From NCBI GenBank assembly GCA_028689665.1, contig JAQVCR010000002.1, positions 140,570 to 204,569 on the forward strand: a stretch of 64,000 bases of DNA, given 5' to 3'. The notes beneath the pieces are model-generated. The model searched no databases and was not told the origin of the DNA. It worked only from the letters and a program-made list of their open reading frames with translations. Source of the stretch: Muribaculaceae bacterium. Its GTDB lineage: Bacteria; Bacteroidota; Bacteroidia; Bacteroidales; Muribaculaceae. The translations under genes were made by a program, and so were the position numbers. Positions 58,207 through 64,000 of the stretch are shown here, one piece after another; within the stretch, counting starts at the first letter, position 1, and each line of letters starts with the position of its first letter.

Positions 58207-60585
58207 ATGGGAATTAGAACTAAAAACTTATATGTAGGTCGATTAAAACCGCTTGCAATTCTGACGACAGTATTATTATATTCTTTTGTGGCTCATGCTT
58301 ACACTATCACAGGGAGAATACTCGATGCCAATGATAGCAAGCCGCTAAGAAAAGCAGAAATAATTGTGCGAAATGATTCTTTGAAAATAGTTGCAGGTGT
58401 AAACAGCGACCAAAATGGTAATTTCAGCACATCGGATATTAAGGAGAAACGGGTAACCGTTGAGGTTGCGATTAATGAATATGCGCCTATCTTTCTTAAA
58501 GTAGTGGGCGATGATACAGATAATCTCGATTTAGGAAATATTGAATTGAAGCGTGCTACAGTAGAACTCGATGAGGTTGAAGTAACGGCTCAATCGGTAA
58601 TACAGAAACCGGATAGATATATTGTGATTCCATCAAAATCGGAAATCGAGCGTTCGGCGGGAAGCTTGGCTCTATTGAACGAGTTGCAGATGAAAATGCC
58701 GGGACTTAGAGTGATTGAAACTCTGCAATCGGTAACGATAGATAATCGTGCGCCTATATTTAAGATTAATGGAAAGCCTGTCGATATGAATCGTTTCTTG
58801 TCGATTAATAATGACAATATACTAAGAATTGAATATTTTGACACTCCTGATATTCGCTACAATAACCGTTCGGTAATAAATATTATATTGAAACCTCGAC
58901 ACGATGGTGGCTCGTTAGTAACTTCTCTGTTGGGAGCTGTAAACTTTGCCGGTTTTGTTAATGGAAATTTTGGTGCTACTTATTATAACAAGAAATCGGA
59001 ATGGAATGTAAACTACAATCTTAGTTGGCGAGATTATGATAAACGTGAGGTAAGCTCTAGCGAGCAATTTATAGGGCGAGAAAATCCCATAATTCGTGAG
59101 ACGGTAGGAATCCCAAGCCCTTTTGGCTATACTACCAATAGTTTCTCTCTTGGTTACACTTATATGCACAATGCCAATACTATGTTTGCCGTTACTGTAG
59201 GTGTGTCGTTATTAAGGTCGCATTTGAATGATAGGTCGAATAAAACGGAGATTATAGGGGCAGAAACTACTAAATATGAAACAGACATTAAGCGGACAAC
59301 AAAATTCTCGTCTCCTGATATTAATTTATTTTTTCGTAAGCAGATACGAAAAGATCAGCTAATCGAGGTAAATGCCACAAGCTCGTATAACAAGGGCGAC
59401 TACACGCGTAACTATACCGATATATATACCGAAGGTGCCGATAAGTACATAAATACTTTAAACAATAATAAATCGTTATCGGTGGGTGCAGAATTGCTTT
59501 ATTCAAAGCAATTCAAGCTTCTAACTACAAACTTTGCAATCAAAGATAGCTATAACTTTGCCGATAACAGTGTAACAGAAAATAGCGTACTGACATTTGA
59601 GAAATTTCGTTCAAATCAATTAAGTGCTTATGCTCAGGCTGTAGGACGCATCAAAAAGCTTGGTTATTCGGCATCGTTAGGGCTTGTGTATCTGCATTCG
59701 TTAAGTGGCGATAATAAACTCGATGCCGTGAGAATGAAGACTAATGTAACATTGAATTATCAATTTTCAAAGAAGTGGAGTCTTAATTATCTATTTATGT
59801 ACGATCCCTCAATGCCTTCATTTAATCAACAATCGGATGTGGTGAATAAGGTAGATGAAATCTTGATACGCAAAGGAAATAAGGATTTGAAGCCATCGGT
59901 GTGGTTCAGAAATCGTGTCTATGCACGATATACCGAAGGAAAGTTTACCGGCTCTTTCTGGGTGAGCCATAGTCGCACTGTTTCGCCTATTTATAGTGCT
60001 TATAGTTATATTAGCGATCCTAAAGATCCGTATTACAATTCTTTTATGGTTCAGCCCACTAATGGCAAATATATCGACCGCTTTAATTTTGAATTGAATC
60101 TCGGCGTTCAGAATCTGTTTAATCATTTATCATTGTTTGGGGTGATAGGGTGGAACGATTATATATTAGATCTTAAAGACGAACACTATACCGATAAGCG
60201 TTTTTATATTTCTCTTCAAGGATCTTTGTATTTCGGTCAGTGGACTTTCAGTGCTAATTATGATATACTACCTCAATATTCCATGCCCGGAAATGTGCTG
60301 TCGAGAAGTGAGCGCTGGAACACTGTCGGCATTCAATATCGTTTAAATAATTGGCGTTTCAGCCTGACGGGAATCAATCTATTCACAAAACGCGGAGCCT
60401 TGTATGAAGACACCACACTGTCGACGGTTCACCCCGAAGAGTCAGAAGTAAGCATTAAGGATAATGCTAACATGGTTATGCTGGGGATTAATTATCGAGT
60501 AAACTTTGGGAAATCGTTTAATAAAGCACGACGCTCATTACAAAATAGAGGTGGCATCGACACCGGAGTAAATATTAATTATTAA
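58207..60585 (+). CDS. Outer-membrane beta-barrel family protein with CarboxypepD_reg-like N-terminal domain (TonB-receptor-like)
   Basis: Signal peptide; YTITGRILDANDSKPLRKAEIIVRND; plug-like LALLNELQMKMPGLRVIETLQSVTIDNRAPIFKINGKPVD; long barrel. Confidence 0.82.
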   Translation: MGIRTKNLYVGRLKPLAILTTVLLYSFVAHAYTITGRILDANDSKPLRKAEIIVRNDSLKIVAGVNSDQNGNFSTSDIKEKRVTVEVAINEYAPIFLKVVGDDTDNLDLGNIELKRATVELDEVEVTAQSVIQKPDRYIVIPSKSEIERSAGSLALLNELQMKMPGLRVIETLQSVTIDNRAPIFKINGKPVDMNRFLSINNDNILRIEYFDTPDIRYNNRSVINIILKPRHDGGSLVTSLLGAVNFAGFVNGNFGATYYNKKSEWNVNYNLSWRDYDKREVSSSEQFIGRENPIIRETVGIPSPFGYTTNSFSLGYTYMHNANTMFAVTVGVSLLRSHLNDRSNKTEIIGAETTKYETDIKRTTKFSSPDINLFFRKQIRKDQLIEVNATSSYNKGDYTRNYTDIYTEGADKYINTLNNNKSLSVGAELLYSKQFKLLTTNFAIKDSYNFADNSVTENSVLTFEKFRSNQLSAYAQAVGRIKKLGYSASLGLVYLHSLSGDNKLDAVRMKTNVTLNYQFSKKWSLNYLFMYDPSMPSFNQQSDVVNKVDEILIRKGNKDLKPSVWFRNRVYARYTEGKFTGSFWVSHSRTVSPIYSAYSYISDPKDPYYNSFMVQPTNGKYIDRFNFELNLGVQNLFNHLSLFGVIGWNDYILDLKDEHYTDKRFYISLQGSLYFGQWTFSANYDILPQYSMPGNVLSRSERWNTVGIQYRLNNWRFSLTGINLFTKRGALYEDTTLSTVHPEESEVSIKDNANMVMLGINYRVNFGKSFNKARRSLQNRGGIDTGVNINY

Positions 60586-60681
60586 TATTATCCGAGAGCC
60601 GAAGAGTTGATAACTTATATTGCTTTTGTTAATAACTATACAAGTTAGTTATTGTAAATCTTATAGTAATAATGTAATTTT

Positions 60682-60712
60682 ACATATCGATAAAAATATC
60701 GGTATGTTTTAA
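60682..60712 (+). terminator. Terminator-like hairpin upstream of dnaE
   Basis: ACATATCGATA-AAAA-TATCGGTATGT stem (one G-T pair) followed by a T-rich stretch. Confidence 0.5.
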
Positions 60713-60734
60713 TTTTTATAATATCAATTATATT

Positions 60735-63700
60735 ATGCAACCATTTGTACATCTGCACGTTCACTCTCAATTTTCTGTTCTCGATGGTCAGGCTTCGGTC
60801 TCTGCGCTTGTCGATAAGGCTATTGCTGATGGTATGCGAGGCATCGCCCTTACCGATCATGGAAATATGTTCGGAATAAAGGAATTTTTCAACTACGCCA
60901 AGAAGAAAAATTCAAAGGCTAACGATAAAATCAAAGATCTTACTAAAGAGCTTAAAAGTATCGAGGAGTCGGGGGATTCAGAAAACATTCGCATCAACGA
61001 GATCAAAGAAGAGATTGCAAAGCTTAAAAAGAGTTTGTTTGTCCCTATATTTGGCTGCGAGATGTATGTCTGCGAGAAGTCGATGGGGGAGCATACACAT
61101 AAACGCGATACCGGAAGACACTTGGTTGTGCTGGCGAAAAACTCGCAAGGTTATCATAACTTGATTAAGCTGGTGTCGATGGCGTGGACTCAAGGTTTCT
61201 ATTCACACCCGCGTATCGACAAAGAAAATCTAGAAAAATATCACGAAGGATTAATTGTAAGCTCGGCATGCTTGGGCGGAGAGATTCCCCGCCTAATTCA
61301 AGAAGGGCGAATAGATGAGGCTAGAGAAGTGATAAAGTGGTTTAAAGGTATTTGGGGCGAAGACTATTACCTTGAACTTCAACGACACAAGGCAACCGTT
61401 CTGCGAGCTAACCATGAAGTGTATCCACTGCAGGTGAAAGTTAATGAAGTGCTTATGCAGCTATCTGCCGAGTTGGGCGTTAAGCTGATATGCACAAACG
61501 ATGTGCATTTTGTAAACGAAGAAGATGCCGAAGCCCACGATCGACTAATCTGTGTGGCGACAGGAAAATATATATCCGACGAGAATCGTATGCTCTATTC
61601 AAAGCAGGAGTGGATGAAATCGACTGCCGAGATGAACGAGCTGTTTGGCGATGTGCCTGATGCCCTTGCAAATACGGTTGAGATTCTCGAAAAAGTGGAG
61701 CAATACACTATCGACCATGGTCCCATTTTGCCTAATTTCCCGCTACCCGACGGGTTTACCGATAATAATGATTATCTGCGACATCTGGTTTATGTCGGAG
61801 CCGATAAACGATGGAGCGAAATTACTGACGATTTGCGTGAACGTATCGACTTTGAGCTAAGCACAATCAAGAATATGGGATTTCCTGGATATTTCCTTAT
61901 CGTGCAAGACTTTATCCAAGCAGCAAGAGAGCTGGGTGTGTCGGTAGGTCCGGGACGTGGATCGGCGGCAGGGTCGGCAGTAGCATATTGTCTGGGCATT
62001 ACACAAATCGACCCTATTAAGTACGATTTACTATTCGAGCGTTTCTTGAACCCCGATCGTATATCGTTGCCCGATATTGATATCGACTTTGATGATGATG
62101 GACGAGCCGAAGTATTGAAATATGTAACCGATAAATATGGAGCCGAGAAGGTGGCACGCATCATAACCTACGGCACAATGGCGACTAAGTCGGCAATAAA
62201 AGACGTTGCGCGAGTGCAGCAACTACCTTTGCCCGAAAGCGACAGGCTCACTAAAATGATTCCTACGCGTCCAAGCGACTTGCCACCACAAGAAAACGGA
62301 AAGGCAACAAAAATTACGGTAAAAAACTGTGTGAAATATATTCCCGAGCTGAAAGCCGAATATAACAGTTCCGATCCAATTATCAGCTCTACATTGCACT
62401 ATGCCGAAGCATTAGAGGGCAATGTGAGGAACACAGGCGTGCATGCTTGTGGCGTGATTATCGGGCGTGATGACATTACCGACTGGGTGCCGGTGAGTAC
62501 TGCCTACGACAAAGACGGCGAGAAACTGCTGGTAACACAATATGAAGGCAGTGTGATTGAAGACACAGGATTAATAAAAATGGACTTCTTGGGATTGAAA
62601 ACACTTTCGATTATCAAGGAAGCGCTAGATAATATAAAACTGACAACAGGACAAGACATTGATATAGAGAAGATAGATATTTGCGATCCAAAGACCTATA
62701 AACTATATTGCGAAGGTCGCACAACCGGAACATTCCAGTTTGAGTCGGCAGGAATGCAGAAATATCTAAAAGCATTGCAGCCAAGCACCTTTGAAGACCT
62801 GATTGCGATGAATGCCCTTTATCGTCCGGGTCCAATGGACTATATACCTCAATTTATTGCCCGTAAACAAGGCAAAGAGCCAATTGTATATGATATCCCG
62901 ATAATGGAAAAGTATCTTAAAGACACTTATGGAATCACGGTGTATCAAGAACAGGTCATGCTACTGTCGCGTCTGCTTGCAGGATTCACTCGAGGAGAAT
63001 CTGACGGATTGCGTAAGGCGATGGGAAAGAAATTAATTGATAAGTTGGCATCGCTGAAGCCTAAATTTATTAAGGGAGGTCAAGAGCGAGGACACGAACC
63101 GGCAGTGCTTGAAAAAATATGGGCAGACTGGGAGAAATTTGCCTCTTATGCTTTCAATAAGAGCCACGCAACGTGTTATAGCTGGGTCGCCTTCCAGACA
63201 GCTTATCTTAAAGCAAACTATCCGTCGGAATATATGGCGGCTGTGCTAAGCCGAAATCTTAACGATATAGTAACCATAACAAGATTTATGGACGAATGTA
63301 AATCAATGAAGATTGAAGTTAAGGGACCGGATGTAAATGAGAGCTTTAGGTCGTTTGGTGTAAATAAAAAAGGCGATATACGATTCGGGCTTGCTGCCAT
63401 AAAAGGAGTGGGAATAAATACAGTGAATGCTATAATCGACGAGCGCAATGAAAATGGACCATATAAGTCGATCTTCGACTTTGTAGAACGTGTAAATTTG
63501 TCAAACTGTAACCGTCGAGCCATCGAGTCGCTAGCTTTAGCAGGGGCTTTTGATAGCTTTGAAGAAATTTCGCGCGAAGATTTCTTTACCAAGAATGCCA
63601 AAGACGAAGCATTCTCGGATATACTTGTAAGATATGGTCAACGCTTTCAAATAGACAAAGACAATCAAGAAAATTCATTGTTCGGACTTGATAACCCCAT

Positions 63701-64000
63701 AATGACAGCCCATCCCGTAATAGAAAAGTGCGAGCGGTGGAGCGATGTAGAACGACTGGAGCGCGAGCGAGAACTTGTGGGAATGTATCTGTCGGCTCAC
63801 CCGCTCGACCCATTCTTTATGGAGCTGGAGTTTGGTTGTAACACCAAAATGTCGGAACTTAAAGATAAAGAAGAATTGATAGATGAGGAACTTACATTTG
63901 GAGGAATAGTAACCGATTTCGTGGTACGTCCCACCAAGACCGGCAGCAAATTTGCCGTAATGAAAATAGAAGACTATTCAGGCACATCAGAACTGCGACT
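60735..64000 (+). CDS. dnaE: DNA polymerase III subunit alpha, 5' part (truncated by window end)
   Basis: Not in the ORF track because it runs off the window. From ATG 60735: MQPFVHLHVHSQFSVLDGQASVSALVDKAIADGMRGIALTDHGNMFG..., GPGRGSAAGSAVAYCLGIT, LPDIDIDFDDDGR, ALYRPGPMDYIPQFIARK, GITVYQEQVMLLS. Confidence 0.96.
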   Translation, partial: MQPFVHLHVHSQFSVLDGQASVSALVDKAIADGMRGIALTDHGNMFGIKEFFNYAKKKNSKANDKIKDLTKELKSIEESGDSENIRINEIKEEIAKLKKSLFVPIFGCEMYVCEKSMGEHTHKRDTGRHLVVLAKNSQGYHNLIKLVSMAWTQGFYSHPRIDKENLEKYHEGLIVSSACLGGEIPRLIQEGRIDEAREVIKWFKGIWGEDYYLELQRHKATVLRANHEVYPLQVKVNEVLMQLSAELGVKLICTNDVHFVNEEDAEAHDRLICVATGKYISDENRMLYSKQEWMKSTAEMNELFGDVPDALANTVEILEKVEQYTIDHGPILPNFPLPDGFTDNNDYLRHLVYVGADKRWSEITDDLRERIDFELSTIKNMGFPGYFLIVQDFIQAARELGVSVGPGRGSAAGSAVAYCLGITQIDPIKYDLLFERFLNPDRISLPDIDIDFDDDGRAEVLKYVTDKYGAEKVARIITYGTMATKSAIKDVARVQQLPLPESDRLTKMIPTRPSDLPPQENGKATKITVKNCVKYIPELKAEYNSSDPIISSTLHYAEALEGNVRNTGVHACGVIIGRDDITDWVPVSTAYDKDGEKLLVTQYEGSVIEDTGLIKMDFLGLKTLSIIKEALDNIKLTTGQDIDIEKIDICDPKTYKLYCEGRTTGTFQFESAGMQKYLKALQPSTFEDLIAMNALYRPGPMDYIPQFIARKQGKEPIVYDIPIMEKYLKDTYGITVYQEQVMLLSRLLAGFTRGESDGLRKAMGKKLIDKLASLKPKFIKGGQERGHEPAVLEKIWADWEKFASYAFNKSHATCYSWVAFQTAYLKANYPSEYMAAVLSRNLNDIVTITRFMDECKSMKIEVKGPDVNESFRSFGVNKKGDIRFGLAAIKGVGINTVNAIIDERNENGPYKSIFDFVERVNLSNCNRRAIESLALAGAFDSFEEISREDFFTKNAKDEAFSDILVRYGQRFQIDKDNQENSLFGLDNPIMTAHPVIEKCERWSDVERLERERELVGMYLSAHPLDPFFMELEFGCNTKMSELKDKEELIDEELTFGGIVTDFVVRPTKTGSKFAVMKIEDYSGTSELR

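Noticed and set aside
61480-63813. Several minus-strand ORFs (60-127 aa) near the window end
   Set aside because: All lie antisense to the dnaE reading frame, which is continuous from 60735 to the window end but missing from the ORF track because it is truncated.
1-64000. CRISPR arrays, tRNA/rRNA genes, insertion sequences or prophage genes
   Set aside because: No regularly spaced repeats, cloverleaf-like intergenic segments, transposases or phage structural genes were recognised; by-eye inspection cannot exclude small RNAs.

Overview
The window is a 64-kb chromosomal segment of a Bacteroidota (Bacteroidales-like) genome. Support comes from the TAnnTTTG-type promoters, T9SS C-terminal sorting domains, and the nuo and tgt-lptG arrangements. 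From left to right it contains: the end of the nuo operon (nuoL partial, nuoM, nuoN); a ~27-kb locus for peptidoglycan foraging and MurNAc salvage (4009-31431); a housekeeping run (mnmA, BFN nuclease, NupG-like MFS, rsmE, kdsA, TPR protein); a minus-strand block (exonuclease, patatin-barrel, serB); a ROK glucokinase convergent with a TonB-type receptor; fabI, clpB, tgt and an LptF/G permease; a decayed island (55.4-58.1 kb); an intact outer-membrane beta-barrel protein; and the 5' part of dnaE. The strongest system-level signal is an 11-gene, tightly spaced operon (14543-31431): amidase, GT2, HIT-like DUF4922, SpoIID, AmpG, NamZ/DUF1343, FAD/Fe-S D-lactate dehydrogenase-like protein, MurT-like membrane protein, BadF/MurK-type kinase, MurQ, tandem SGNH. 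Upstream of it lie a duplicated [PD40 + T9SS amidase] pair and a T9SS phosphodiester glycosidase. Core MurNAc salvage is known in related bacteria. The GT2/HIT pair, the built-in D-lactate oxidase, the AmpG periplasmic insert and the tandem SGNH protein are the less explained parts. The second notable signal is a degraded locus at 55.4-58.1 kb. It holds a TPR regulator pseudogene with several nonsense codons and frameshifts, and a chimeric ORF. That ORF joins a radical-SAM SPASM fragment to a beta-barrel with two deletions inferable from the intact downstream paralog. No tRNA, rRNA, CRISPR array or insertion sequence was recognised. All homology calls were made by eye from the sequence; no search was run.
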